A stretch of 64,000 nucleotides of DNA from JANPCX01 sp050916095 (GCA_050916095.1 CP050901.1:682001-746000), one strand, 5' to 3'. Shown: positions 25,366-33,940, counted from the stretch's first letter. Notes: generated from the sequence alone by a model not told the origin. Made by a program: numbers and translations.

Positions 25366-26775
25366 TCAGGTCTTGAGCCACTTCAACAACTGCGCGCCCA
25401 CCTCGGGGCTGCTCAGCAACGCCATGTGATTCGTGCGGTAGGCGATGAAGGTGGAGGTTTTGGCGAAGTGCAAACGTCGCGCCGCATCGTCGTGCTGACC
25501 CAGTGCACTGTCCAAAGGCACCAGCCCATCACCCACCAATCGTTCCGCGAGCAGACCACGCGTTCTTGATACCGCGCCCGCCACGGCATAACAGGCCACA
25601 CCTTCGGGCAGGGGCAGCGTGGTGCGGTGATCGGGTGCGCGGCTAAAGCGGTCGCGGCCTGCCCAGTCTTGGTCCAGCAGCAAGCCGTAACGTAAGTCGG
25701 TGATGCCGCTGCTGCGCAACTGGGCCAAGCGGCTGAAAGGGGCGGTGTAGGGCGTGCTCGCCAGAATCACGTCCACCCGGTTGCCCGCACGCTCCAGTGG
25801 CGCGCCGTGGTGGGGGGTGCCGAGGAAAACGATGGTTTTGAGTTGTTGGGGCCAACGCATCTTCGCGAGAGTGGCGGTATGCACGCCGCTGCGGATGACG
25901 AGTCCCCCCATGCTGTGAGCCAGCACATGGATTTCTTTGATAGGCACTGGCCAGTCGGCCAGCAGCTTTTCTAGCTGCTGGGCTAAGTCTTGGCCGTTGC
26001 TGGAGATGTGCAAGCCGGTGTTGTAGCGCAGGGTGAGCAGGCTGCAACCCATCGCCTGGGCCAAGGTCTCGCCGTGGTTCACGGCGCGGCCCTTGTGTTC
26101 GCTGTTCCAATGCAAATCATTCATGCACAGGCCGTGGATCAGCAGCAGCACCTTGGGCAAAGCGGGTGCTTTCGCCTCTATTGATTCAGCCGAATGAAGA
26201 CTGAAGCGTTCGCCCTGAGCTTGTCGTAGGGTGGCGCATGCAACCTGGGCTTCGACAAGTCCTGTTCTGAGCCTCGTCGAAGGGTCAGCCGGAACGGGAG
26301 TGGAGACTTCATCAGGCCGGATCGATAGGGGGTTGTGGGGCAGGTGTCCGTCGCTGCCCCACAATGGCTGCCCCGCAAAACGCAAGGTCATGGCGGTGGC
26401 CAAGGGGCTTTGTATTTGATGAAGGTGGTCGCCCATGACGCCATTGAGTGCGGCCAGCACCGCTTCACGCTCGGGTGAACCCTCAGCGCTGCCTTCTAAA
26501 CGTTCTAAGGTGGGTTGCAGGCGGGCCAATGCGGTGTCGATGCCACGCCCGACGGCGAAAGTCAGGCCATGGATGGTTTTGTATACCCAAGCCGTCAGTC
26601 CCTGGGTGCGCTCAGCTTGTGTGGCGTTGCGCACCCCAAGCTGGGCCCACACCGATTGATGCACACCTTCGGTTACCCGTGTGATGCTGTGCACAGCGGT
26701 GGTGGCGAGTTGGGCCACCGCGCGGGCGTCAGAGGCACGAAGGTGTTTGGTTTTGGATGGCGGGTGTTTTTTCAT
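25366..26775 (-). CDS. Lipase-like alpha/beta hydrolase containing a translated repeat
   Basis: A 469-residue hydrolase. The catalytic half has LLIHGLCMNDLHW near 211 and the nucleophile elbow AHSMGG with Ser288, which fits a triacylglycerol-lipase or PGAP1-like fold. The N-terminal about 160 residues are helical with no known domain. Residues 162-192 (RLRTGLVEAQ and ATLRQAQGERF) are encoded by a palindromic repeat related to those at 2548 and 40657, apparently inserted in frame without disrupting the gene. No signal peptide is evident. Substrate unknown. Confidence 0.75.
   Translation of the reverse strand: MKKHPPSKTKHLRASDARAVAQLATTAVHSITRVTEGVHQSVWAQLGVRNATQAERTQGLTAWVYKTIHGLTFAVGRGIDTALARLQPTLERLEGSAEGSPEREAVLAALNGVMGDHLHQIQSPLATAMTLRFAGQPLWGSDGHLPHNPLSIRPDEVSTPVPADPSTRLRTGLVEAQVACATLRQAQGERFSLHSAESIEAKAPALPKVLLLIHGLCMNDLHWNSEHKGRAVNHGETLAQAMGCSLLTLRYNTGLHISSNGQDLAQQLEKLLADWPVPIKEIHVLAHSMGGLVIRSGVHTATLAKMRWPQQLKTIVFLGTPHHGAPLERAGNRVDVILASTPYTAPFSRLAQLRSSGITDLRYGLLLDQDWAGRDRFSRAPDHRTTLPLPEGVACYAVAGAVSRTRGLLAERLVGDGLVPLDSALGQHDDAARRLHFAKTSTFIAYRTNHMALLSSPEVGAQLLKWLKT
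26200..26298. repeat. Palindromic repeat copy 2, inside a coding frame
   Basis: The repeat core TTCGCCCTGAGCTTGTCG (about 26207-26226) and its inverted partners (GGCTTCGACAAGTCC near 26249, CTCGTCGAAGGGTCAGCC near 26273) lie within the hydrolase gene. The outer arms seen at the other two copies are not visible. The length keeps the reading frame. Confidence 0.75.
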
Positions 26776-26829
26776 GACCGGGCGTCGTTGTGATGGATGG
26801 GCGCGATCATTTCAATGCGATGTTGCGGC

Positions 26830-27297
26830 TCAGTGCCGCAGCACATACAAAGTTTCAAACAATGGGAAGGTGTGGAACAAGTAAGCCAGCACAACCAGAC
26901 ACAACAGCAGGCTGCCCAAGGCGGCCAGGCCATGCCACAAAGCCTGTTGCTCCGCGCTTGCGCCATGCAGTAGAGGTGTTGCACGCAGCACGGGGTAACC
27001 CGGTGGCGGGTAGCAGGCCGCCTTGCGAATGCGCCATGCCATGGCGGCAAGCCAAGTGGCGATGATGAGACCGATACAGCTCACGAGCGCTACCACGGCC
27101 ACCACGAACCATGCCGTTCGCACCGCACGCTCATCGGCGCTGGCAGTGCTGTCTGTCAACCAGGCGGTTAACCAGGGTTGACCCCAGACCAGCCCCGCCC
27201 CGACCAGCGGCAAACACAAAAACACCAGCACCAGCGCCCACTGCTGATGTTCAAGTTGAGCTTGAACCACGGTACGTGGTGTGGCGGGTGTGTCCAT
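26830..27297 (-). CDS. Small membrane protein next to gspK
   Basis: A 155-residue protein with three hydrophobic segments (about 19-40, 63-88 and 121-147). It starts 3 bases past the gspK stop, so it belongs to the same transcript. It occupies the place where gspL would stand in a complete operon, but it has no resemblance to GspL. Function unknown. Confidence 0.65.
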   Translation of the reverse strand: MDTPATPRTVVQAQLEHQQWALVLVFLCLPLVGAGLVWGQPWLTAWLTDSTASADERAVRTAWFVVAVVALVSCIGLIIATWLAAMAWRIRKAACYPPPGYPVLRATPLLHGASAEQQALWHGLAALGSLLLCLVVLAYLFHTFPLFETLYVLRH

Positions 27298-27300
27298 ACG

Positions 27301-28305
27301 TCATTTGCTTCTGAGGGTTTGGCTGCGGGTGCGCCAGACGGGCGAGATGTCGAGGTCCCGCCGCCGCATCAGCGTCACCTCTTCTTGCACATGGTCACCC
27401 AAACGCAGCCTGCCCCGCACTTCGAAGTGGTTGCTTTTGATGTCGGCTTGAGCGGGGTCGATGTTGATGCTGGGCGGCAGGACGGCTTGCGCTTCGGCAA
27501 TGCTCTTGAAAGGGTTGTTGGTGCGGCGCTGTACCAGGCGGTCTGCGCTGCCCAAATCGATGTTCAACACCGCAGCAATCACTTCTCGTGAAGCGGTGTT
27601 GAGGTTGATGGGCGTGGGCGTGCCGCTGTCCCGGGGCAAGATGGTGGCATAGGACAACATTTTGTTGATGGAGGCCTCATCCACGCCCAACCATCGCAGT
27701 TGGGTCATGGTTTGAGGAGCAAGTGGTGTCTCGCTACTCACCGCAGTGGCCGTCGTGTCCCATGCCCGTAGCAGGTTGGCCGACATGCTGTCGGCCAGTT
27801 CAGCGGGCAACCGAAGGTGGCCGAACAAACGGCGCAAGGTTTCCAACTCGGCCGGTATCAGCACGGCGAAGACTCTGTTGTCTTTGCTTTGTTCACCGAC
27901 AAGTCGCCGCAAGTCGTAACGCGACTGCGCGTCTTCAATGCTGCCGGACAAAAATGCCTCCAAATCGCTGTCGGCGGTGTTGTCTTTGTCGGCTGCCAAA
28001 AACGTGCTGAGTTTGGCCTCGGCCAAGGGTGTGGCCCAGGGTTCTCCTAAATGGTCTGGTCCCTTGTTGCGACCATCCTCGCGCAGGATGATGCGGGACC
28101 AATCCAGCGCACCGTTGAGTATCCAGGTGGATTGGGCGCGGGCACGCTCTGCGGTTTCAATGGCGACGGCCGTCGATTGTTGCCACACCATGCCCGCTGC
28201 CAGGGTGGCGACGAGGGTGAGAATGACCATGGCCATCAGCAGCGCCGCGCCGCGTTGACGACACCCGTTTTTTTTTGCAATGTGAGCGGTGCAGCGGCGT
28301 CTCAT
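27301..28305 (-). CDS. gspK: Type II secretion minor pseudopilin GspK (set 1)
   Basis: The tip minor pseudopilin of the type II secretion pseudopilus. It is 334 residues, with a 17-residue basic leader followed by GAALLMAMVILTL (prepilin-like, with the usual Glu+5 absent as in GspK proteins). A large periplasmic alpha domain includes the T2SSK signature (INLNTASREVIAAVL). The start overlaps the gspJ stop by four bases. It is the last recognised gsp gene of set 1; no gspL follows. Confidence 0.88.
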   Translation of the reverse strand: MRRRCTAHIAKKNGCRQRGAALLMAMVILTLVATLAAGMVWQQSTAVAIETAERARAQSTWILNGALDWSRIILREDGRNKGPDHLGEPWATPLAEAKLSTFLAADKDNTADSDLEAFLSGSIEDAQSRYDLRRLVGEQSKDNRVFAVLIPAELETLRRLFGHLRLPAELADSMSANLLRAWDTTATAVSSETPLAPQTMTQLRWLGVDEASINKMLSYATILPRDSGTPTPINLNTASREVIAAVLNIDLGSADRLVQRRTNNPFKSIAEAQAVLPPSINIDPAQADIKSNHFEVRGRLRLGDHVQEEVTLMRRRDLDISPVWRTRSQTLRSK

Positions 28306-28961
28306 GGCTGAGGCCCCAGCACCAAATCACGGGTCAGGTTGCCCGTGTGGCCACTGCCAGGGGTGAAGGTGAGTACCAAACGCACACCAGTCGGAAGGCG
28401 CTCACGCTGACGTGCTGCGTTGGCACCCGCGCTGGCCGCAACGTCCACCGGCGAAATGTCACCACTGGACTGCGCATTGGTCCACGCGTTGACACGGTAG
28501 TAATAAAGCTGCCACTGACTCACCCCGGGCAGCATTTCCAACTGGCCCGCCTCACTGCCCTGAAATTGTTGGCTGCGCAGCCAGTGCTCTTGCAGCTCGC
28601 CGCTGCGCTGGGCGATGGGGCTGGCCCAACGCAGCCAGCGTGTTGCACCCGTCGCGTCAGGCTTCAAGGACCACACGACGAGCTGCATGCCAGCTTCTGC
28701 TCGACGCGTCAGGCGCAGGCTGGCCCCGTCAAAGCCCAGAGGGGGCACGACACCGCTGTCTTGGATGGCGGCCAGGTCCACATCCCATTGGGCCAGCACC
28801 GTGCCGAGTTGTAGGTTGTGGCCCAAGCGCTGCTGGGTAGCGTCGCGGGCACGCACCATGCCATCTACACCTTGCCATGCCATCGTGGCCACAATGGCCA
28901 TGACCATCAAGGCCACCAGCACCTCGACCAGGGTGAAGCCTTTGTGTTGTCGTATGGCCAT
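28302..28961 (-). CDS. gspJ: Type II secretion minor pseudopilin GspJ (set 1)
   Basis: A 219-residue prepilin with the N-terminal methylation motif GFTLVEVLVALMVMAIVATM after an 8-residue leader, so a prepilin peptidase should cut before the Phe. The remainder is a beta-rich periplasmic domain. One-base overlap with gspI upstream and four-base overlap with gspK downstream show an operon. It would join GspI and GspK at the pseudopilus tip. Confidence 0.88.
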   Translation of the reverse strand: MAIRQHKGFTLVEVLVALMVMAIVATMAWQGVDGMVRARDATQQRLGHNLQLGTVLAQWDVDLAAIQDSGVVPPLGFDGASLRLTRRAEAGMQLVVWSLKPDATGATRWLRWASPIAQRSGELQEHWLRSQQFQGSEAGQLEMLPGVSQWQLYYYRVNAWTNAQSSGDISPVDVAASAGANAARQRERLPTGVRLVLTFTPGSGHTGNLTRDLVLGPQP

Positions 28962-29329
28962 CAGATTCTCGGCACCACGGTGCTCAGCGTGAGCACAGGA
29001 CGGCCACTTTCATCGAACAACTGCGCGTCTACGCGCCGAAAGTTGGGGTTGGGTGTGGCGCGCACCAGGCGCTTACCTCTCAAGGCAACGCCCAATTGCT
29101 CGCAGCTGAAGTCGTAGTCGCCCACGCTTGGAAACTCCTTCGCCAAGCGCAGGCCCACCAAATGGTTTTCTGCACACCACTGCGCCACGCTCACCAAGCC
29201 TGCACGTTCGGTGTTTTGTGTCAGCGCACCGGCCGCTTTGATGCCCGCGCCGAGCGTGACCGCCACGATGGCCAAGGCCACCAGCACCTCAATCAAGGTG
29301 AAGCCGCGTTGTGTTTGTTGAGCCTGCAT
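28961..29329 (-). CDS. gspI: Type II secretion minor pseudopilin GspI (set 1)
   Basis: A 122-residue prepilin with leader MQAQQTQRG and the motif FTLIEVLVALAIVAVTLGAG. Length and the NHLVGLRLAK-type segment fit GspI. It starts by overlapping the gspH stop by one base. Role: initiates the tip complex of the pseudopilus. Confidence 0.85.
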   Translation of the reverse strand: MQAQQTQRGFTLIEVLVALAIVAVTLGAGIKAAGALTQNTERAGLVSVAQWCAENHLVGLRLAKEFPSVGDYDFSCEQLGVALRGKRLVRATPNPNFRRVDAQLFDESGRPVLTLSTVVPRI

Positions 29330-29808
29330 CAGCGAGGACGTCCGGTGTTGCGGTCTAAATCTGCAACCGTGAAGGGCGCCAGTCCATCGGTGGCCAGCAT
29401 GAGTTGCTGTGAGCCCAGGCTCAAAACGATGCGCTGCGGGCCAATCACGGGTTCGGGCCCGAGGCTAACGCTGCGTGCGCCGACCACGTTGGCCGTGGTA
29501 TTCCCGTCCAACCAGCGTGTGGGGAAGTTGATGGCTGTGGGCAGCCCCACAAAACGAAAGTCTGCGGCGACCACCGCATTACCGGGGGCTTGTGCTGCAG
29601 CGCCCGGAACCCACTGCACGGCCAAGCCGGTGCTGCGCGCTGCAGCGCGGGCAGACTCCAAAAGCGACACCAAGCGGACCGCCTCACGTTCGAGTTGCGT
29701 AGCCTGCGGGTCACGCAGCGCCAGCGAGGCCACACTGGATGCAATCGCGATCAACGCGACCACGACCAGCAGTTCAATGAGCGTGAATCCACGCGACGAG
29801 GGGGCCAT
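29329..29808 (-). CDS. gspH: Type II secretion minor pseudopilin GspH (set 1)
   Basis: A 159-residue prepilin starting at ATG 29808, which follows GAGGA by seven bases; the leader MAPSSRG precedes FTLIELLVVVALIAIASSV. A longer frame to 29889 would place the prepilin motif too far inside. It has the GspH-type C-terminal beta domain. Lies between gspG and gspI. Confidence 0.85.
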   Translation of the reverse strand: MAPSSRGFTLIELLVVVALIAIASSVASLALRDPQATQLEREAVRLVSLLESARAAARSTGLAVQWVPGAAAQAPGNAVVAADFRFVGLPTAINFPTRWLDGNTTANVVGARSVSLGPEPVIGPQRIVLSLGSQQLMLATDGLAPFTVADLDRNTGRPR

Positions 29809-29839
29809 GGGCATTCCTCGCATGGACTGGATCAACCGT

Positions 29840-30292
29840 TCACTGCCAAGACCCGACCTCTGCATTGTTGCCCTCGCCGCCCACAACACCGTCGGCCCCT
29901 AAGCTGTAGACATCAATCTCACCTTTCACGCCAGGATTGGCGTATTGGTAGGGGCGGCCCCAGGGGTCGTTGGGCAGCTTGTCCAGATAGGGACCGCGCC
30001 AGTTCGGTGCCGATCCGACTGCCGGTTTCGTAGTCAACGCTTGTAGCCCTTGTTCTGCACTTGGGAAGCGTTGATTGTCCAGTTTGTAAACTTTTAAGGC
30101 TTGCATGACGGTGTTGACGTCGGCTCGCGCAGCAGACACCCGGGCATCATCTGCGCGATTCAATATGTTGGGCACGATCAGAGCGGCCAACACGCCAATG
30201 ATCACCAGCACCACCATCAACTCAATCAAGGTGAAACCGCGCGTTGCGCGAGCAGTGGATGAACGAATGAATTGGGTAGGGTGTGCAAGCAT
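29840..30292 (-). CDS. gspG: Type II secretion major pseudopilin GspG (set 1)
   Basis: The main pseudopilus subunit. The ATG at 30292 follows GAAGAA and gives 150 residues. The prepilin motif is GFTLIELMVVLVIIGVLAAL after an 18-residue leader, and the GspG C-terminal signature with the DPWGRPYQYANPG loop is intact. It heads the minus-strand G-H-I-J-K unit and is divergent from gspC. A second GspG is at 50487. Confidence 0.92.
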   Translation of the reverse strand: MLAHPTQFIRSSTARATRGFTLIELMVVLVIIGVLAALIVPNILNRADDARVSAARADVNTVMQALKVYKLDNQRFPSAEQGLQALTTKPAVGSAPNWRGPYLDKLPNDPWGRPYQYANPGVKGEIDVYSLGADGVVGGEGNNAEVGSWQ

Positions 30293-30397
30293 GGGTTCTT
30301 CGGCAACAAGTGAAGGTGTAACGACAGTGGAACAGCGCGGCCGGTAAGACCAGCGTCGTACAACATGGTTCCCGGAGGCTTGAATCATAATGGGCCC

Positions 30398-30976
30398 ATG
30401 CTTTCACGTGCTGCTGCGTTTTTGATTTGGGCTTTGGTAGCCGCTTCAGTTGTGTTTTGGTTGCTGCGGCTCACAGCCCAAGGCCCCACCATTCAACAGG
30501 CCACCTTGGCAAGTCCCCAAGCGTTGCCGTCGCGCGCGGAGCTGTCGCGTGTGCTTGGAAGCACGCCAGTCACGGCAACCCCTGCTATGGTCGCCCCGGA
30601 ACTGAGCAGCCGTTTTGTACTGACCGGTGTGATGGCACCCAAGAAGCCTGCCGCAGGTGCTGCGAAATCACCCGCTCAGGGAGCTGGTTTGGCGCTGATT
30701 GCGGTGGATGGTCAGCCTGCCAAACCCTATGCGCTGGGTGCCAAACTCGATGGCAACTTGACGCTTTTGGCGGTGACGCTTCGCACCGCCTCGATTGGCC
30801 CGCAAGGCGGATCGCCTGTCTTGGTTTTGGAGCTGCCCGTATTGCCACTGCCGGCCACTGGGGTGTTGCCGACGCTGTCATTGGGTCAAGCAGAACCGTC
30901 ATTCGCGGCACCGCCTGCAATGGATGGCGGTGTTGCTCCCAACAATCCACCGCTGGTGATGCAGCGAGCGCAGTGA
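30398..30976 (+). CDS. gspC: Type II secretion GspC-like protein (set 1)
   Basis: A 192-residue inner-membrane protein with one N-terminal helix (about 5-25) and a periplasmic homology-region-like beta domain (about 70-140, SSRFVLTGVMAPK then GLALIAVDGQPAKPYALG). GspC links the inner platform to the secretin. It is divergent from gspG with about 105 bases between starts, an arrangement I recall from Burkholderiales gsp loci. No ATPase, GspF or secretin accompanies this set here. Confidence 0.75.
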   Translation: MLSRAAAFLIWALVAASVVFWLLRLTAQGPTIQQATLASPQALPSRAELSRVLGSTPVTATPAMVAPELSSRFVLTGVMAPKKPAAGAAKSPAQGAGLALIAVDGQPAKPYALGAKLDGNLTLLAVTLRTASIGPQGGSPVLVLELPVLPLPATGVLPTLSLGQAEPSFAAPPAMDGGVAPNNPPLVMQRAQ

Positions 30977-31036
30977 GTTCGCTAGCTTGGTGCCTGAGTC
31001 CGGCTTCCAGCCGGTGTGGCAGCGCCACTTGGGCGG

Positions 31037-32158
31037 CTATTCCAATCTGAATCCAGATTTCAGCGCCGGTTCCCAACCGGTATTGGCTTGGCCCGGCGAT
31101 GGGGGCAGGGCGTCCAAACCGGCGGGCAATGTGGGACCAGCGTCTTCGCCCTCAGCCACTTCGGTGAGCAGCGCTGCTGCGGAACGAACCAAAGGCCAAG
31201 CCAAAGTTGCGCCTGTCCCATCAACACTGCCTATGCCCAACTCCAGCAAGGCCGAGGCTTGGAACAGGCTCAGCGCACGGTCCAACCCGGCGTGGCTGTG
31301 GCTGCGGCAAAAAACGCAGTAGTCGGTGATGGCTGGCGAGATGCGGGAGGCGACCATGAGGGCCGCCAACGCCGGAATCCCGTCCACCAAGATCAGGTGC
31401 CTGCGGCTGGCTGCGACCAGCAAGGTGCCCACCATCACCGCCATCTCAAACCCGCCCAGGGCCGCCAGCAGTTCGACAGGGTCTTCCAGCTCGCGGTGCC
31501 GATGTTGCGCCGCATGCAATACCGACAGTTGGTGGGTTAAAAAATCGGGTGATGTCGCTGGGTTGTTTTGCAGGAGGTTGGATACCGGCATACCCGATAG
31601 GCTGGACATCAGCGCGGCGGCGACTTCGGGCGACCCTTCTCCAATGGCTGCGCAGGCCACCACATTGCCAGGCAGCGAGTCGCCAATCTCCATGCCAGCA
31701 CGGATGGCTGCATGCACTTGTTCAATCGACATGCCCGGTGCCACACGTGAGTTTCTGGTGCCGTGGGCGATTTTTCGTGCCAAGAGGCGCGCATGGCTGC
31801 TCGTGGGCTCGGCCATGCCGCAGTCCACGACGGAAAGTTCCAGTCCATGAATGCCGGCAAAAACCGACAGCGGGAGCTGCGCGGTCAATAGACGCATCAC
31901 CAGTTGCATGGTGGTGGGTCGCCCCGGCTCCACAACACTGTCGACCACCAGGCCGTGGTCACCCGCAAAAACCACCAACTGCGGCGCACGAAAACGCGGC
32001 TTCAAGCTGTTTTGAATCAAACCCAAACGCACCGCCAGCGGCACCAGCTCGCCAAGCGATCCCGCCGCGTCCGCCCGGCGCCGCAGCTTGTCGCGCAGTG
32101 CCGCGTCCAGCTTTGGATTGGCGGTGGGGTTGATGAGGGAGCGGTTGGTGGACGACAT
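31037..32158 (-). CDS. cobT: CobT-like nicotinate-nucleotide:benzimidazole phosphoribosyltransferase
   Basis: CobT makes alpha-ribazole phosphate for the lower ligand of cobalamin. From ATG 32158 it is 373 residues (start uncertain; 32185 also open and neither has a good ribosome-binding site). Conserved features include FAGDHGLVV (usually AGDHGV) and ITDYCVFCRSHSH. The segment holding the catalytic Glu in well-studied CobT (LGEGTGA) reads SVDGTGA here, an Asp in its place. No other cobalamin genes are nearby, so an orphan or divergent role is possible. Confidence 0.8.
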   Translation of the reverse strand: MSSTNRSLINPTANPKLDAALRDKLRRRADAAGSLGELVPLAVRLGLIQNSLKPRFRAPQLVVFAGDHGLVVDSVVEPGRPTTMQLVMRLLTAQLPLSVFAGIHGLELSVVDCGMAEPTSSHARLLARKIAHGTRNSRVAPGMSIEQVHAAIRAGMEIGDSLPGNVVACAAIGEGSPEVAAALMSSLSGMPVSNLLQNNPATSPDFLTHQLSVLHAAQHRHRELEDPVELLAALGGFEMAVMVGTLLVAASRRHLILVDGIPALAALMVASRISPAITDYCVFCRSHSHAGLDRALSLFQASALLELGIGSVDGTGATLAWPLVRSAAALLTEVAEGEDAGPTLPAGLDALPPSPGQANTGWEPALKSGFRLE

Positions 32159-32191
32159 GAAGGAACAATTGTGCGGCTGAAGCACCGCGCG

Positions 32192-33772
32192 TCAAGATGG
32201 CTGGCGCAGAAACAGGCGATAGACCGGGTTGTCCGTCTCGTCTACGTAGACATAGTCCAGGCCGTCCAAGAAGGTGCGCAACGCTTTTTTGTCTTGTTTG
32301 GGCACCTGGATCCCAACCAATATGCGACCGTAGTCCGCGCCCTGGTTGCGGTAGTGGAACAAGCTGATGTTCCAGCCCGGGTGCATGCTGGACAAAAATT
32401 TCATCAAGGCACCAGGCCGCTCCGGGAAAACAAAGCGGTACAGACGCTCATCCTGGGTCGACTCGCTCGCACCACCCACCATGTGCCTCAGGTGGGCTTT
32501 GGCGAGTTCGTCGTCGGTGAGGTTCAGCGTCGCAAAGCCGTGCTTCTCGAAATTCAAGGCAATTTTTTTGGATTCGCCCCGGTTCGTGGTGGACAACCCC
32601 ACGAAGACGTGGGCCTGTGGCCCTTGACCCATGCGGTAGTTGAACTCGGTGACCGAACGCGGCCCGATCAATTCACACAAACGTTTGAAGCTGCCGCGCG
32701 CCTCCGGGATCGTGACCGCAAACAAGGCCTCGCGCTCTTCGCCAACTTCCGCCCGCTCCGCCACAAAACGAAGCCGGTCGAAGTTCATGTTCGCACCACA
32801 GGTGATGGCCACCAAGGTTTGACCTTTGAGCTTGTGGGTCAACGCATACTGCTTGATTGCCGCCACACCCAGCGCACCGGCAGGCTCCAGGATGCTGCGG
32901 GTGTCTTGAAACACGTCTTTGATGGCGGCGCAGACCGCATCGGTGTCCACCAATACAAAGTCGTCCACGAGTGCGCGGGTCAGGCGGAATGTTTCTTCGC
33001 CCACCATCTTCACGGCAGTGCCGTCTGAAAACAAACCCACGTCTTGCATTTGCACGCGTTTGCCTGCTTTCACTGAGCGCTGCATGGCGTCTGAGTCGGT
33101 GGTTTGCACACCGATCACTTTGATTTCCGGGCGAACTGCCTTGATGTAAGCAGCAACCCCCGAAATCAACCCGCCGCCGCCGATGGCGACAAACACCGCG
33201 TGAATCGGCCCTTGGTGCTGGCGCAAAATTTCCATCGCGATCGTGCCTTGCCCCGCAATCACATCCGGGTCGTCGAAGGGGTGTACGAAGGTCAGGCCAT
33301 GACGTTTTTCAAGTTGCAGCGCATGTTGGTAGGCGTCGGAATAACTTTCACCGTGCAGAACAACCTGGCCCCCCAATGCCCGCACTGCGTCGATCTTGAG
33401 TTGCGGTGTGGTTACCGGCATCACGATCATGGCGGTGCAGTCCAGGTGTTTGGCACTGAGTGCCACGCCCTGGGCATGGTTGCCCGCCGAGGCGCAAATG
33501 ACACCTTTTTTGAGTTGAGCGGCATTCAGGTGCGCCATCTTGTTGTACGCGCCCCGCAGCTTAAAGCTGAACACCGCTTGCGTATCCTCGCGTTTGAGCA
33601 AAACGCGGTTGGCCAGACGCTTGGACAGGTTGGGCGCCAGTTCGAGCGCCGTCTCTATTGCTACATCGTAGACCCGCGCGGTGAGAATTTTTTTCAGATA
33701 GCGCGACAAATCGGTCGGCACATCAAGGGTCTTGGTTTTCACGGTGACATCATGCTGTTGAAGCCGTCGCAT
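32192..33772 (-). CDS. ilvA: Threonine ammonia-lyase, biosynthetic
   Basis: The PLP enzyme that deaminates threonine to 2-oxobutanoate, the first committed step to isoleucine. The 526 residues fit the biosynthetic form (E. coli IlvA is 514). The PLP lysine lies in SFKLRGAYN, followed by ASAGNHAQGVA and a glycine loop (IGGGGLISGVA). Two ACT-like regulatory domains fill the last 190 residues, so isoleucine feedback inhibition is expected. The start could be ATG 33772 or GTG 33742. The terminator of a small RNA candidate ends 45 bases upstream. Confidence 0.95.
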   Translation of the reverse strand: MRRLQQHDVTVKTKTLDVPTDLSRYLKKILTARVYDVAIETALELAPNLSKRLANRVLLKREDTQAVFSFKLRGAYNKMAHLNAAQLKKGVICASAGNHAQGVALSAKHLDCTAMIVMPVTTPQLKIDAVRALGGQVVLHGESYSDAYQHALQLEKRHGLTFVHPFDDPDVIAGQGTIAMEILRQHQGPIHAVFVAIGGGGLISGVAAYIKAVRPEIKVIGVQTTDSDAMQRSVKAGKRVQMQDVGLFSDGTAVKMVGEETFRLTRALVDDFVLVDTDAVCAAIKDVFQDTRSILEPAGALGVAAIKQYALTHKLKGQTLVAITCGANMNFDRLRFVAERAEVGEEREALFAVTIPEARGSFKRLCELIGPRSVTEFNYRMGQGPQAHVFVGLSTTNRGESKKIALNFEKHGFATLNLTDDELAKAHLRHMVGGASESTQDERLYRFVFPERPGALMKFLSSMHPGWNISLFHYRNQGADYGRILVGIQVPKQDKKALRTFLDGLDYVYVDETDNPVYRLFLRQPS

Positions 33773-33816
33773 GATACGGGAGGGCTACGAGACACAGCGC
33801 GGCAGCGCTCGCCCAT

Positions 33817-33905
33817 AAAAAAGCCCAGAGCATTGCTGCTCTGGGCTGAATCCACCAAGAGGAGGTGGAGGAGACAATCAAAGAGGGCTCAAACAAGCCC
33901 CCGCG
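33817..33905 (-). ncRNA. Candidate small RNA with anti-Shine-Dalgarno loop
   Basis: Predicted transcript of about 89 bases starting near 33905. In order: a hairpin GGGCT-TGTTTG-AGCCC; a CU-rich single strand (TTGTCTCC); a hairpin with stem TCCACC/GGTGGA whose loop is TCCTCTT, so that CCTCC is exposed; and a perfect 11-base terminator stem (33822-33832 with 33837-33847, loop TTGC as read on the plus strand) followed by a run of six T. The CCUCC sequence complements the Shine-Dalgarno consensus, suggesting translation control of many mRNAs or toxicity when overexpressed. An ilvA attenuator is the alternative, but no Ile-rich leader peptide is present. Confidence 0.7.
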
Positions 33906-33911
33906 CACTGC

Positions 33912-33940
33912 AGTGTAGCGCCATAAATGCTGCGCTGCAA
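33912..33940 (-). promoter_or_regulatory. Sigma-70-type promoter of the small RNA candidate
   Basis: On the minus strand a -35 box TTGCAG (33935-33940) is separated by exactly 17 bases from a -10 box TACACT (33912-33917). This places the start of transcription near 33905. A TGCAGCGCAGCA dyad overlaps the -35 region and CTGCAG overlaps the -10 end, so a repressor could bind here. Confidence 0.6.

Noticed and set aside
31904..33028. A 374-codon plus-strand frame across cobT and ilvA
   Set aside because: Crosses two good minus-strand genes and has no domain.
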